NCBI GenBank assembly: GCA_944376715.1
Contig: CALWDO010000004.1
Location: 1-64,000, forward strand
Length of the DNA: 64,000 nt
Source of the DNA: an uncultured Lachnoclostridium sp.
GTDB lineage: Bacteria > Bacillota > Clostridia > Lachnospirales > Lachnospiraceae
Reading direction: 5' to 3'
In this document: in pieces, positions 52,901 to 61,797 of the stretch
Layout: the number at the start of each line of letters is the position of its first letter
Position numbering within the stretch: position 1 is the stretch's first letter
Translations under genes and position numbers: made by a program
The notes under the pieces: model-generated
What the model was told of the DNA's origin: nothing
The model's database searches: none
What the model saw: only the letters and a program-made list of their open reading frames with translations

Positions 52901-54627
52901 ACGAAATGTTCCAGAAGTTCGCCTTCCAGCAGTTCCGGACGGTCTATGAACAGGATATAATGGGGCAAAGGATATTTTTCATTTTTCCCTCCTGTTTCTG
53001 CGCGAATACGGAAAATGCGAGACAGTTCACAGCTGATTTCTCCCATCTGGCTTTTATTCTCCGCTTTCAGACGAATCTGGCCGGACTCATCCCACACATG
53101 CGGAAGCCATCTGACAGACGACCAGCGTCTGCAGTCCTCCGGTCCGTCTCCATGAATAAACACCATTTTCACATCGGTATAGCAGCTGCTTACCGCAATC
53201 TGAGCTATCATATTGCGGACAATTCCGTAACAGCCCCTTTTCTCCTCTCCCCCTATAATCCCCATCATGCCTTTTTCATAAATGCTTATATTAACGGGAA
53301 CACGATGCAGCATTTTATATTTCTCCCGAAGCAGAAACGGCTTTTCTGTCATTTCGTCCTTCTCCCAGGCAGATACCGCTCCGGAAACACGGATCTCAGC
53401 CTGAAAAGGAATCGTTCCTGTGCCTACCCGGACCTTCAGGAAATCCATGCTTTCTGCGCTGCGGTTCCAAAGTCTCCGGTCATGTCCGTCCATCCGGCAG
53501 CATTCGTTTCCAGACGGGTAGTTTTGAAAGAGAGCTTCTCTGTTGTAGTCCTGCTTCTGCCTGAGGAAATTTTCCGTCTCCCTCAAATATGACTCATATT
53601 TTCGCTCTAGTATCCTCCTTTCCTCCCTTTCCTGCTTCCCGGCATACTTCACCCCGACGGCCGCCCATAAAGCGCCGGTCAGCGCCGAAGCAGCCGCAGT
53701 CAGGATGCCGGCAGCCTGATAAAACCGATAACCGGATCCGGCGGCGGTCAGGAAATATCCTAACAGCAGCGGAAGGATCATGGTCAGACTTGGCCCCACC
53801 GTCAAATATGCCGGCCTTTTTGGGATTTGAACCGCAGGCTGCATCACCTCTATCTCTATCTGATCGGTATAAAGCGCAGCCGCCCTTCTTGGCGCACGTT
53901 TTAAATACATTTTTTCCGGCCCGTTTTCCAGGCTTGCCTCTCCATGCTGTTTTTCCGCAGTACGTTCACAAAGAAGCGGCCGCAGCACTTTTTCCTCCGT
54001 CCTGCACTCTCCAAACCGGACACCAAGGGCAAAACATTTTCCCAGCCAGATAATCTGAAGTCCAAATATGGTAATCTGATCTCCAAACTTTAAAGACTTC
54101 TCTTCCATTATTTTTGTTCCGTTCAGCCAGCTGCCGTTTCTGCTGCTGTCGCAGATCTTCCACTGATCCTGCCTTCTGTATATCTGCGCATGTTTTCCTG
54201 AGATATAATCTTCAAAATGGTAGTTTATCACGCATCCTTCATCCGCGCCGATCTGTATTCTGTTTATGTCTGAAAGCGAATATTTCTTTAATGCAGGGTA
54301 TATCTCTTTACAGACAACAGACAAAAGAAATGCCTGTCCCCCTTCCGTGCTTTTCAGCCGCAGCAATAACCTGTCTTCCAGCAATACTTCTGCTTCTTCA
54401 CCTCCTTCCTGACGGATGAATGCATACTCCCGCCCTTTCGCCAAAGACCATCGGAAACCATCTGATTTTAACAAGACAGTTAAACTCCGGTCAGTCCCCA
54501 GCACCTCCCTCTTTAATTGAACCTTATGGTCCATCATCTCCGGACCCGGCAGCATAAATTCCTGACATTCTTTTGATCCGTATACGATAAGCATATTTCC
54601 AGGCACACTGCTTCCCCCAACTCTCAT
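49978..54627 (-). CDS. essC: EssC: FtsK/SpoIIIE-type secretion ATPase with FHA domain
   Basis: 1,549 residues, normal for EssC. An N-terminal FHA-type domain (about 120-205: IQIGADEG, YISGKHAQIY, RNGSWLNGT) is followed by two membrane segments (about 285-330). Three P-loop ATPase domains follow: D1 Walker A MTGSGKSELLQTL (near 720) with FLIIDFKGG; D2 MAGTGKSTFLQTML (near 1,060) with FYVLDYSDG; D3 REGSGKRNILKLL (near 1,335), with Arg where Thr/Ser is usual. It is the motor and core of type VII secretion. Its ATG overlaps the FHA gene stop by four bases. Confidence 0.94.
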   Translation of the reverse strand: MRVGGSSVPGNMLIVYGSKECQEFMLPGPEMMDHKVQLKREVLGTDRSLTVLLKSDGFRWSLAKGREYAFIRQEGGEEAEVLLEDRLLLRLKSTEGGQAFLLSVVCKEIYPALKKYSLSDINRIQIGADEGCVINYHFEDYISGKHAQIYRRQDQWKICDSSRNGSWLNGTKIMEEKSLKFGDQITIFGLQIIWLGKCFALGVRFGECRTEEKVLRPLLCERTAEKQHGEASLENGPEKMYLKRAPRRAAALYTDQIEIEVMQPAVQIPKRPAYLTVGPSLTMILPLLLGYFLTAAGSGYRFYQAAGILTAAASALTGALWAAVGVKYAGKQEREERRILERKYESYLRETENFLRQKQDYNREALFQNYPSGNECCRMDGHDRRLWNRSAESMDFLKVRVGTGTIPFQAEIRVSGAVSAWEKDEMTEKPFLLREKYKMLHRVPVNISIYEKGMMGIIGGEEKRGCYGIVRNMIAQIAVSSCYTDVKMVFIHGDGPEDCRRWSSVRWLPHVWDESGQIRLKAENKSQMGEISCELSRIFRIRAETGGKNEKYPLPHYILFIDRPELLEGELLEHFVMHPKPEYGITSVLLAERYEDLPNGCEYVIQNDGRTAEIFAVCGEEKNNSLVFETVKVEELDRLARRLSGIRVDDGAVGNKIPDAAGFLEMYGACNLKQLQITRRWKTSRSAESLRIPVGIGKGGRLCFLDPHEKYHGPHGLVAGMTGSGKSELLQTLILSMAMNFSPEDVTFLIIDFKGGGMANLFRELPHMAGEITNLSGNQIQRALMSVKSENLRRQRILAENRVNHIDQYMRMYKMRQVETPLPHLFIIVDEFAELKKEEPEFMAELVSVAQVGRSLGVHLILATQKPSGTVDERIWSNSRFRICLRVQDKQDSRDMLHKPDASYITRAGRAYLQVGNDEVFEEFQSGYSGAEYIPGKDRESRSVFLIGKDGREIQISGESGQRKQKSETETQLQALIREIAGQAKKEHIPKSRILWQPVLPAHLILADLESGQTETDIKFHIRTAIMGLYDDPARQEQGILKLVFPDAGHTAVYGMAGTGKSTFLQTMLCSLVQNCSPRQLQFYVLDYSDGKLEAFSGAPHCGGVVNEADIEKADRFFHMLEQIIEERRQMRKKERGGRKRDMTVILVILDNYLGFQEKTEGKYEDKLVRLSREGAAYSVFLILSASGTGNGGIPFLIGENIHTAICLEMNDKFKYAEMLHVSRVPVLPEPGIRGRGITCVDGRILEFQTAMTDDDGNREKIEEHCAKVDAEWKEERARQIPSIPDNPVLADLKGTEEYQVQKADRRFLPLGYLAKDASVFSLDLWNIYCWIIQGREGSGKRNILKLLMHQAAEKKDARLCMIDLKNSGLSGEAKGLGAECLEDEKHLYLFFKDTVEEIRERGRKKQALIADGAGSEEIAGEMNRESQIFFFLPDLVSFIEAAGRLLEGKGSIQAYLENITGKGKCLGIYFFAAFKPEEYSRLAGNRIFQNMCSYGTGIHMGGNVGGQRLFSFPDIPYQEQGKFQNPGVGLLPSADGETKKIIIPRMKE

Positions 54628-55172
54628 AACCAAAAATCCAGTTCTTCATCCGCCACTTTTATCCGGTCTCCCGGTTTTAACAATACTTCCTGCCCGGATT
54701 CTATCCTTCTCTCATTCAGATAAGTCCCGTTTGTAGAATTCCGGTCTATCAGATAATATTCTTCTCCTCTGCAGACTATCCCCGCATGAATTCTGCTCAC
54801 CGCTTCATTATCCGTAATCTGAAAATCTGCCCGCAGCTTCTCCTTACCGATCAGGAACAACGGCCGTTTCACCTCTGTCCGTTCTCCTGTCTTTCTTCGG
54901 ATCAGCATAGCGCAGGGGCGGGCGAAGCCTTTATCCAGATAGCCGGTTTCCTCATGATTTTCATCCAGCACGCTGGTACGCCCATTCTGTACTGTTTCCG
55001 GAGGTTTGGCATACACAGGCCCCATTTGACCTCCGGCATGAAACCCTGTGGGAGCATAAAATTTTTTCTTCTTCCGGGTGATCAAACTTGTCGCAATCAC
55101 CGCGCCCAGAATCCCAGCCGCCACTACGGCGGCTAAAGCCAGTATGATCCAGCTGTAAAATTCTACTCTCAC
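54624..55172 (-). CDS. Membrane-anchored FHA-domain protein
   Basis: 182 residues. An N-terminal membrane segment (WIILALAAVVAAGILGAVIA) and a linker rich in polar residues lead to a C-terminal FHA domain (about 100-180: FLIGKEKLRADF, SRIHAGIV, NGTYLNERRI, PGDRIKVADEEL). FHA domains bind phospho-threonine, probably made by the kinase at 60118. The start is GTG at 55172, overlapping the upstream stop by four bases (GTGA), with GGGGGAA as ribosome site; a longer frame to 55208 would overlap the Ig gene. Confidence 0.85.
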   Translation of the reverse strand: MRVEFYSWIILALAAVVAAGILGAVIATSLITRKKKKFYAPTGFHAGGQMGPVYAKPPETVQNGRTSVLDENHEETGYLDKGFARPCAMLIRRKTGERTEVKRPLFLIGKEKLRADFQITDNEAVSRIHAGIVCRGEEYYLIDRNSTNGTYLNERRIESGQEVLLKPGDRIKVADEELDFWL

Positions 55173-58100
55173 ATACTTCCCCCATTTCTTTTTATCAGGA
55201 CAAGCCATATACAGGCAGTCAATACCAGGATTCCTCCTGCCGTCCCGAAAAACAGCGGTTTATTCATAAAAAACTGTATCAGAATATCAGGCGTAACCAG
55301 AAACCGGACTTCTTCCGATATATACTCATTCCCCGCCTCATCACACGCCGTCACCTGTAAAGTCTGCCAGCCGTTTTGAGCCGGCGCCGTAATGGTAATA
55401 ATCCCATTTTGGCGGTCCGCCTCCGCCGCCGAAAATACCCTTTTCTCCCCGTCCAGAATTACGACAGCCTCCGCCAGGCAAATATTGTCCTGTATATCTA
55501 TTGTGATTTCACGGCTGCTCTCCCGATACTTTCCGCGGTCTTTCACGCCCGATATCAGGACACTGGGGCTTGTCCGGTCTACCGCAAAAGCCAATGTCAT
55601 ACCTTTGGATTGATTATCGGAAACATTTTTTGCCCGGTCTTCAGAATAGACCGTTACCGCATAAATCCCCTCCTGTTTAAAATTGTCGCGGCTTATAACA
55701 TATTCATATTGTTTCCAGGTATCCTCCGAGCCGTTCTCCCGGACTGTATAATCTTTTCCTTCTTCCAGCGTTTCCAGATTTCCATTCCAGTTGCAGGTGA
55801 TTTTTCTGAATTCCAGCGTATCCACATTTGTTTCTGTAATCCGGATATCCTTTGCCTCACTGATATAGTAGGTGTCCGTCCATTCATCAAGCGTATAGAC
55901 AGACCCGAAGCGGTTCACAGAAAAAGTGACGCTTGTCTCGCTCTGGTTCCCGGCCAGATCGGAAGCCGTGGCCCGCAGCGTATACAGATCATCTGTTTCG
56001 GGCGTATACGAGAAATCTTCCATCTGTATCCACATTCCATCCGCGTTTTTTCCGCTGTCTCCTTTGATTTCCTGAGCCAGACTCCTGTATCCTTCCAGAG
56101 AAACGTCAAAATGTTCAAAATCAAGATGCTGGTCCTTTACCTGAATAAACGGCATAACTTCTCCCCGATTGGCTGAATGATGGGATACCCGGCTGATTTC
56201 CAGGGCAGGCAGCGTCCGGTCTATGATAAAACGGTCAGCCCCATAAGCTTCCACAGGATTTCCCGCCTGATCTGTCCCGGAAATTTCCAACGTGTATTCC
56301 GCATCATTCTCAAATACCACTGTTGCCGTATGACGGTCGCCCTCGCTGTTCCAGGCAGATATTCCCGATACGGGAGTCCCATCAGCTGTAACATTCACTT
56401 GAAACTGTTCCGGGACAAAATTATGTTCCTGAACCTCCAGCATCGCTCTCCGGCTTTCCGAATAGTAATATTCGTTGCTGCTTTCATTATTATCATAAGT
56501 TACCGTCAAAACTGGCACCGACTGATCGATTGTGAACTCATCCGTTCTGCCGTAATCCGCCTTGTTTCCCGCCAGATCCTGAAACTCAACTGTAAAAGTA
56601 TAGTCCCCATCCGCAAAAAAAGTAACTGTACACACATGTAACGTATTGTCCCCGTCCCCGGATGAATCCCAGCCGCTGATTTCCGGCATAACTCCATCTG
56701 TACTGGTAATGTGGAATTCCACATCTTCCGGCAGAAAATTTCTCTCCTTTACTGTGACTGTCGCGGTCCGGGTCCGGTTATAAAAACGGCCGTCCGCCGG
56801 TTCATTCCGGTCATACTCCACGGTAATCTCCGGCACCGTTACATCGATGTTATAGTATTGAACGATCTGCTCCACGTGTCCTGTATTGTCCGTATATTCT
56901 GCATATACCTGAATATTATTTTCATTATTATCCGCTGCGGACAGAGTCATTTTCTCCGAATATTCCCACACAGCTTCTCTCCGCGGCTCTTCTTTCAGAT
57001 CATTTCCCGCTTCTTTCGCGTAATTGGCCGTTCCTGACAGAGTATGCCCGCCCAGGTATGCGTAGCTTCTGATCCCTGACCACTCATCCCGAAGCCGCAG
57101 ACGCAGATCCACATCCGTATTATAATAGGCGATTCCATCCACTATCCTGCCTGGTTCAGTGAGTGTCTCCAGTCCTATCTCTCCGCTTTTTCCATGTCTT
57201 TCTTCACTCTCCACCACATGCCCATGTTCCCGTAAAACTGTATTTCCGGACCAGTCGTACACCTCTACCCGGACAGTTCCTCTGAAATCCTGACCGTCTA
57301 CAGGAACCGCCGCTTCACGTATCTCTTGAAAGGAAGGACTGCTGAGGTATTCTTTTTCCGTCACCTTTCCTTTTTCGTCCGTGATAAGAAAACGGATCCT
57401 TTCAATCCCCGATATCATATCTTCCGCCGTCACAGTCAGAGTCATCTTTTTGTCCGCAAACAGATATCCCAGATCCCGGTAATTTACCGCATCCAGGAAT
57501 CCGGCCGGCTCCGTACTCCAATCCAGACTGATCTTCGGCTCTGTAAAATCCACGGTACCTTTCACAGAAATATATTCCGATCGGTTTCCCGCCAGATCCT
57601 CGCATCCTACAGGTATCTCATAGTTTGCTTCCGTCAAAAGGGGAAGATACCATATGATCCCGTCTTCCTCTGTCCTGACAGAATCTGCATTTTCCAAAAA
57701 ATCACCAAGAGCATGCTCCTGTATCTCCCTGCCCTGGCTGTCCGACGCCTGTGCTTCTTTCAGAGTATCCAGCAGCTCCTGACCGCGCACATGTTTGTCT
57801 TCCACTTGTATTTTCAAATAGACAGGTCTGGAAAAAAATCCTTCTTTTGAAGCCACCTCTTCCATGGACAAATCCGCATATGACAGATAAACGCGGGGCG
57901 GCGTACGGTCCAGCACCAGAACAGGACTTTCATATGCCGTATGATTGTCCGCAGCATCCCGGTATTCCATAAAGATGACATAGCTGCCTTCTTCCGCCAA
58001 AGTAAACCTCCCCTCATAACAGTTTCCTTTCCGGTTCCACTTTACATCCGGCCTGCAGACCGCGCCGCTCTCTTCCAGAACCGACAATTCAAAATCTTCC

Positions 58101-59896
58101 AGCTCAGTCATTTCGTCTTCATTCGTCACAGGCAGAGCATAGTCTTCTTCCAACGTGAAAGATACGGTTATATTTCCGTCATAATAAGCCGTATAGCCTT
58201 CCTGTGGCTCCTGTTCCTGTATGTCGTATTCCCTCCCTGTATTTCCATCCCGGACCAGACGTTTCGCCTTGGCGTACATAACCTTCAGCAGGGGCTCTTT
58301 TTCGTCCAGAATAAAATCCTTGCTGATATAGGTTCCGGATTCATTGAGATCTCCCGTCTTTCTCAACTCTTCCAGATTCTCTTCCGATAAGCTCATAGCC
58401 GCCCCCGCAGGATCCAAATAAGACAACTCAACATTGTATCTGGAAGGTTCCCATTCCTCTTTCCCTTCAAACACATATTCTGCCTGATGAATCTGGCCTT
58501 CTGTGCTCCACTCCAGCATATCTCCGCTCACAGACACTGCCGGAATCCCCGAGGCATGATGATTGACTCTCAGCACGACTCTGTCCGGGCTCCAGTCTGC
58601 TTCCCTTTCATTCAGCGAAAACAGGATTTTTACATTTCCATGTTGATATACCAAAGCTCCATCCTCCATCCGCCGGTCAGACTCTCCCGTGATGGAAAAA
58701 GCCGTCAGTCTCGGAGCTCTGTCATCCAGCGTAAGTTCCCCTTCCCATTCCAGCCTGTTCCCGGAACAGTCCTCACAAACCGCCTCAATCTGATAATCTG
58801 CCTCCTGTCCTTCCAGATACGGCAAAGTAATCGTCGCCTTAATCTCCTCCTCTGATAATTCTTCCCATCTCACAAGATTTTCCGGACTCATCAGTTCCCC
58901 ATTCTGATACACCGAGATCTTCGGATAGACAAGCATGTCTTCCTGCACCGGAAAATACGTCTCTGTAAATGTCAGCCTGACAGTTTCAAATGCTTCTCCA
59001 TCTTTCGGTCTGCAATAACCTTTTCCGTTATTATTTCCATCCCACTGGGGATATTCCGCCTGCACCGCAGGAGTTGTCCGGTCTATCACCAGCATGACCG
59101 TTCCTTCTGCCACAGCCGCGCCGTCTTCATATTCTGCCTTATTTCCCGCATAATCCGTAACAGAAAGAATCTTAAGAGTATCTGCGGTTTCCGCCTCGAT
59201 CGGGAAGGTAACCACAGAGTAGTATTTTTCATCGTATTCTTCTGTAAAACTACATTCCGCCGTTCCCTCGCTTCCTCCGTACTCGTATCTGACTGTCTTT
59301 ACTCCGGAAAATTCATCCAGAAGATACAGCGTTACCTGGATCTTTTCCTTTCCAAATATGTAATTTGAAAGTCCTGCCGTATCCGTCAGCAGACTTCTCG
59401 GGTAGCATACAGGATCCCCCTCATCCTCATAAACGCTGTACTCCGCCAGGATACTGTCCACCTGCGGAACAATCTTATCTTTCTTTACAGAACAGGCGGC
59501 TTCCTCCGACACATTTCCTGACGCGTCTCCTGCCCGGAAATAATACTCTCCTTCATACCCTGTATCCTCTTCCATAACAGAAAACATCCAGCAGCCATCG
59601 TCCGAGATCTCCGCATCTTCTTTCCGGATCCATTCTGTCTCATCCCCTTTTCTGTACTCCAGATATGGCATTTCTTCGCTTTCTATGGCGACTGTAAACT
59701 GAATATCCTCCCGGACCCATCCATCTTCATTTGGATTCGGAGAAATCTCTATCTCCTTTACCATTGGCATTCTTATTTCCGTATCCGGTACAGTTTCTCT
59801 CTCCAGGACATGTCTCTCCTCCGCTGCAGCCGGGAGTTCTTTGCAGTACCATATCCCGGCAATCAAAACCGCTGCCATCAACCCTTTCACAAACAT
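55169..59896 (-). CDS. Giant Ig-like repeat membrane protein of the T7SS locus
   Basis: 1,575 residues from the ATG at 59896 (GGGGGAAAAGAGA upstream; the ATG at 59923 is less good). A signal peptide (GLMAAVLIAGIWYC) is followed by about ten beta-sandwich modules. Their boundaries recur as Asp-x-x-x-Pro linkers (DKIVPQ, DRTTPA, DDRAPR, DEKEPL, DRTPPR, DFTEPK, DVTVPE, DQSVPV, DRTLPA, DRTSPS) and DAAGN/DLAGN-type strands. A C-terminal membrane segment (FFGTAGGILVLTACIWLVLI) and KRNGGSM end it. It should project from the cell. It may stand in for EsaA/YueB, the large extracellular subunit of Firmicutes type VII systems, but this is inference from place and size. Confidence 0.8.
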   Translation of the reverse strand: MFVKGLMAAVLIAGIWYCKELPAAAEERHVLERETVPDTEIRMPMVKEIEISPNPNEDGWVREDIQFTVAIESEEMPYLEYRKGDETEWIRKEDAEISDDGCWMFSVMEEDTGYEGEYYFRAGDASGNVSEEAACSVKKDKIVPQVDSILAEYSVYEDEGDPVCYPRSLLTDTAGLSNYIFGKEKIQVTLYLLDEFSGVKTVRYEYGGSEGTAECSFTEEYDEKYYSVVTFPIEAETADTLKILSVTDYAGNKAEYEDGAAVAEGTVMLVIDRTTPAVQAEYPQWDGNNNGKGYCRPKDGEAFETVRLTFTETYFPVQEDMLVYPKISVYQNGELMSPENLVRWEELSEEEIKATITLPYLEGQEADYQIEAVCEDCSGNRLEWEGELTLDDRAPRLTAFSITGESDRRMEDGALVYQHGNVKILFSLNEREADWSPDRVVLRVNHHASGIPAVSVSGDMLEWSTEGQIHQAEYVFEGKEEWEPSRYNVELSYLDPAGAAMSLSEENLEELRKTGDLNESGTYISKDFILDEKEPLLKVMYAKAKRLVRDGNTGREYDIQEQEPQEGYTAYYDGNITVSFTLEEDYALPVTNEDEMTELEDFELSVLEESGAVCRPDVKWNRKGNCYEGRFTLAEEGSYVIFMEYRDAADNHTAYESPVLVLDRTPPRVYLSYADLSMEEVASKEGFFSRPVYLKIQVEDKHVRGQELLDTLKEAQASDSQGREIQEHALGDFLENADSVRTEEDGIIWYLPLLTEANYEIPVGCEDLAGNRSEYISVKGTVDFTEPKISLDWSTEPAGFLDAVNYRDLGYLFADKKMTLTVTAEDMISGIERIRFLITDEKGKVTEKEYLSSPSFQEIREAAVPVDGQDFRGTVRVEVYDWSGNTVLREHGHVVESEERHGKSGEIGLETLTEPGRIVDGIAYYNTDVDLRLRLRDEWSGIRSYAYLGGHTLSGTANYAKEAGNDLKEEPRREAVWEYSEKMTLSAADNNENNIQVYAEYTDNTGHVEQIVQYYNIDVTVPEITVEYDRNEPADGRFYNRTRTATVTVKERNFLPEDVEFHITSTDGVMPEISGWDSSGDGDNTLHVCTVTFFADGDYTFTVEFQDLAGNKADYGRTDEFTIDQSVPVLTVTYDNNESSNEYYYSESRRAMLEVQEHNFVPEQFQVNVTADGTPVSGISAWNSEGDRHTATVVFENDAEYTLEISGTDQAGNPVEAYGADRFIIDRTLPALEISRVSHHSANRGEVMPFIQVKDQHLDFEHFDVSLEGYRSLAQEIKGDSGKNADGMWIQMEDFSYTPETDDLYTLRATASDLAGNQSETSVTFSVNRFGSVYTLDEWTDTYYISEAKDIRITETNVDTLEFRKITCNWNGNLETLEEGKDYTVRENGSEDTWKQYEYVISRDNFKQEGIYAVTVYSEDRAKNVSDNQSKGMTLAFAVDRTSPSVLISGVKDRGKYRESSREITIDIQDNICLAEAVVILDGEKRVFSAAEADRQNGIITITAPAQNGWQTLQVTACDEAGNEYISEEVRFLVTPDILIQFFMNKPLFFGTAGGILVLTACIWLVLIKRNGGSM

Positions 59897-59909
59897 TCTC
59901 TTTTCCCCC

Positions 59910-60125
59910 TTATACGACTTCATCTGTGTGTATGATCAATATTTCTTTGTCCACACAGTAAGACGGTTTCTTCTTTCCCAGACTCATATGAAAAAAATTC
60001 AACACCTTTCCCATATCCATCCTGATATACAGAAACGCAGCGGCGACTAAACAAAGAACCGAATTTATCAGACAGATCTGCGAAATCATATGATAAAGCT
60101 CCACGTAATCTGTCATCTCAGTCAT
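59910..60125 (-). CDS. Small single-span membrane protein of the T7SS locus
   Basis: 71 residues: an N-terminal polar part, one membrane segment (ICLINSVLCLVAAAFLYIRM), a basic stretch (SLGKKKPSY) and an acidic tail (KEILIIHTDEVV). Start: ATG at 60125 within the end of the kinase gene (eight-base overlap), six bases after GGAGG, so it is translationally coupled. It could take the place of EssA, the small membrane subunit, but no family was recognised. Confidence 0.65.
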   Translation of the reverse strand: MTEMTDYVELYHMISQICLINSVLCLVAAAFLYIRMDMGKVLNFFHMSLGKKKPSYCVDKEILIIHTDEVV

Positions 60126-61797
60126 ACTCTTCCTCCTGTCCATAAGCAGACCGGACCATCCGTTTCGCTGTTTCTATATCCTCCTGCAGACCTGAAATCT
60201 CTTTTTCTCCGCCGCCATTCTCCGAAACTTTAGAAAAGTCTGATTTCAGGTGGCCTTCGATACTCTCCAGCTGCTCCAGCATTTCTTTTCTCTCTACTCC
60301 GGAATCTATAAATTCCGGCGTTCTGGATATGATCTGGCTGATCAGTTCTTCGTACATCACGAGCGCAGTTCTCTCATTATCCATCGCTACCAGATTTCCT
60401 GCGGAAAGCGACATCAGATCTTCCCAGTATTCCCGATAGGTAATCGATGCGTCCCCCGCTTCGTCCACAATCCCTATCCGCGCATAATAATCAGAAATCT
60501 TATACAGACGCTTTGCTCTTTCCACCTGATTCTGTTCAAGGTTCCGCGACTCCGATGCGGTCTTAAAATATCCCCGGGCATTCTTTTTATTGCTTTCTTC
60601 TTCAAATTTATAGAAATACGCGATTCCCGCTTCATAGGAAAATGTGTCATATCCCTTTCTGTTTTCACGAAATATCTGTTCATTGGTCTGTTTTCTGTCC
60701 CCATATGAGATCAAGATGCCGCGCATAATTTCACTCTCCTCTGCCGTCAGAATGCCGTCATCCAGGAACCCGTCCTTCAGAAGACTCAGATACGCAGTCT
60801 CTTTGACAGGATTCAGATTAATCGCCTTCCGGTAATTTTCCAGCTCTTCTTCCTTGGAGGCGGAATTCTGCGCTGCCAGCAAAAACGCCTCATAACTGCT
60901 GCCTCTGGCATGGCTTTCCAGCACCGTGAATATACCTGCGCCCATCGCAGAAGCGGCCGTCAGGCATACTGAAAGAAGAAAACAGATCAGTTTCTTTTTC
61001 TGGATAACCCAATATCTGGAATCCATTTCCCAGTAATGTTCCAAAGCATAGAGCAGTTCTTCGCAGGACTGGTAACGCTCCTCTTTCCTGGGCTTTGTAC
61101 ATCGTTGAATTATAGCCTCCAGGCCGGCTGAAAGCTCTGGAACATATTCCCGGATCGGACGCAGCCGATACGGGCTTTCCCCTGTCAGGAGCTGAAAAAG
61201 CATTACTCCCAGTCCGTAAATGTCTGTTCTGGCATCGCTCTGTTCTGTCTCCGTATATTGTTCCGGCGCTGCGTACCCCCTTGTTCCCAGAGAAACAGTA
61301 TCCCCGTGACTGCCCGGACAATACTCTCTCGCGGCGCCAAAGTCGATCAACACCACATTCCCATCCGGTTTCAGCATTACATTGGCCGGCTTCATATCCC
61401 GGTAAATGACCGCCGGTTTTCTGGAATGCAGATACGACAATACCTCGCACAGCTGTTTTGCCCATCCGATCACCGTCTCCTGGGGCTGGCGGCCATACTC
61501 TGCCAGAATATCTTCCAGAGACCGGCCTTCTATATAATCCATAACGATCAGAAGTGTTCCATCGCCTTCTATCACATCGGTAATGCTTGGAAGATGAGGA
61601 TGTCTCAGTTTTTTCATCATCTGAATCTCTTTTTTGTCCACCTGAAAACCGTCATGGCCTTTTTCCCGCACCTCCTTGACCGCCCAGGGTTTATTGGCTC
61701 TTTCATTCAAGGCAAGATAGACAGTGCTCATTCCTCCTTCTCCGATCACATTCAATATTTTATACTTTCCCTCAATGACTGAACCGATCTCCAACAT
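60118..61797 (-). CDS. Transmembrane Ser/Thr protein kinase, EssB-like layout
   Basis: 559 residues. Kinase domain 1-260 is complete: GEGGMSTVY (18-26), K41 in AVKEV, YRDMKPANV (132-140, D134, N139), DFGAA (152-156), and an APE-like AAPEQY. One membrane segment follows (about 269-292: LICFLLSVCLTAASAMGAGIF). The extracellular ~265 residues are all-helical and TPR-like, with no PASTA repeats. EssB/YukC has the same order (kinase fold, membrane helix, helical exterior) but a dead kinase; here the catalytic residues are present. It overlaps the phosphatase by 26 bases. It likely phosphorylates proteins read by the two FHA domains. Confidence 0.88.
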   Translation of the reverse strand: MLEIGSVIEGKYKILNVIGEGGMSTVYLALNERANKPWAVKEVREKGHDGFQVDKKEIQMMKKLRHPHLPSITDVIEGDGTLLIVMDYIEGRSLEDILAEYGRQPQETVIGWAKQLCEVLSYLHSRKPAVIYRDMKPANVMLKPDGNVVLIDFGAAREYCPGSHGDTVSLGTRGYAAPEQYTETEQSDARTDIYGLGVMLFQLLTGESPYRLRPIREYVPELSAGLEAIIQRCTKPRKEERYQSCEELLYALEHYWEMDSRYWVIQKKKLICFLLSVCLTAASAMGAGIFTVLESHARGSSYEAFLLAAQNSASKEEELENYRKAINLNPVKETAYLSLLKDGFLDDGILTAEESEIMRGILISYGDRKQTNEQIFRENRKGYDTFSYEAGIAYFYKFEEESNKKNARGYFKTASESRNLEQNQVERAKRLYKISDYYARIGIVDEAGDASITYREYWEDLMSLSAGNLVAMDNERTALVMYEELISQIISRTPEFIDSGVERKEMLEQLESIEGHLKSDFSKVSENGGGEKEISGLQEDIETAKRMVRSAYGQEEEYD

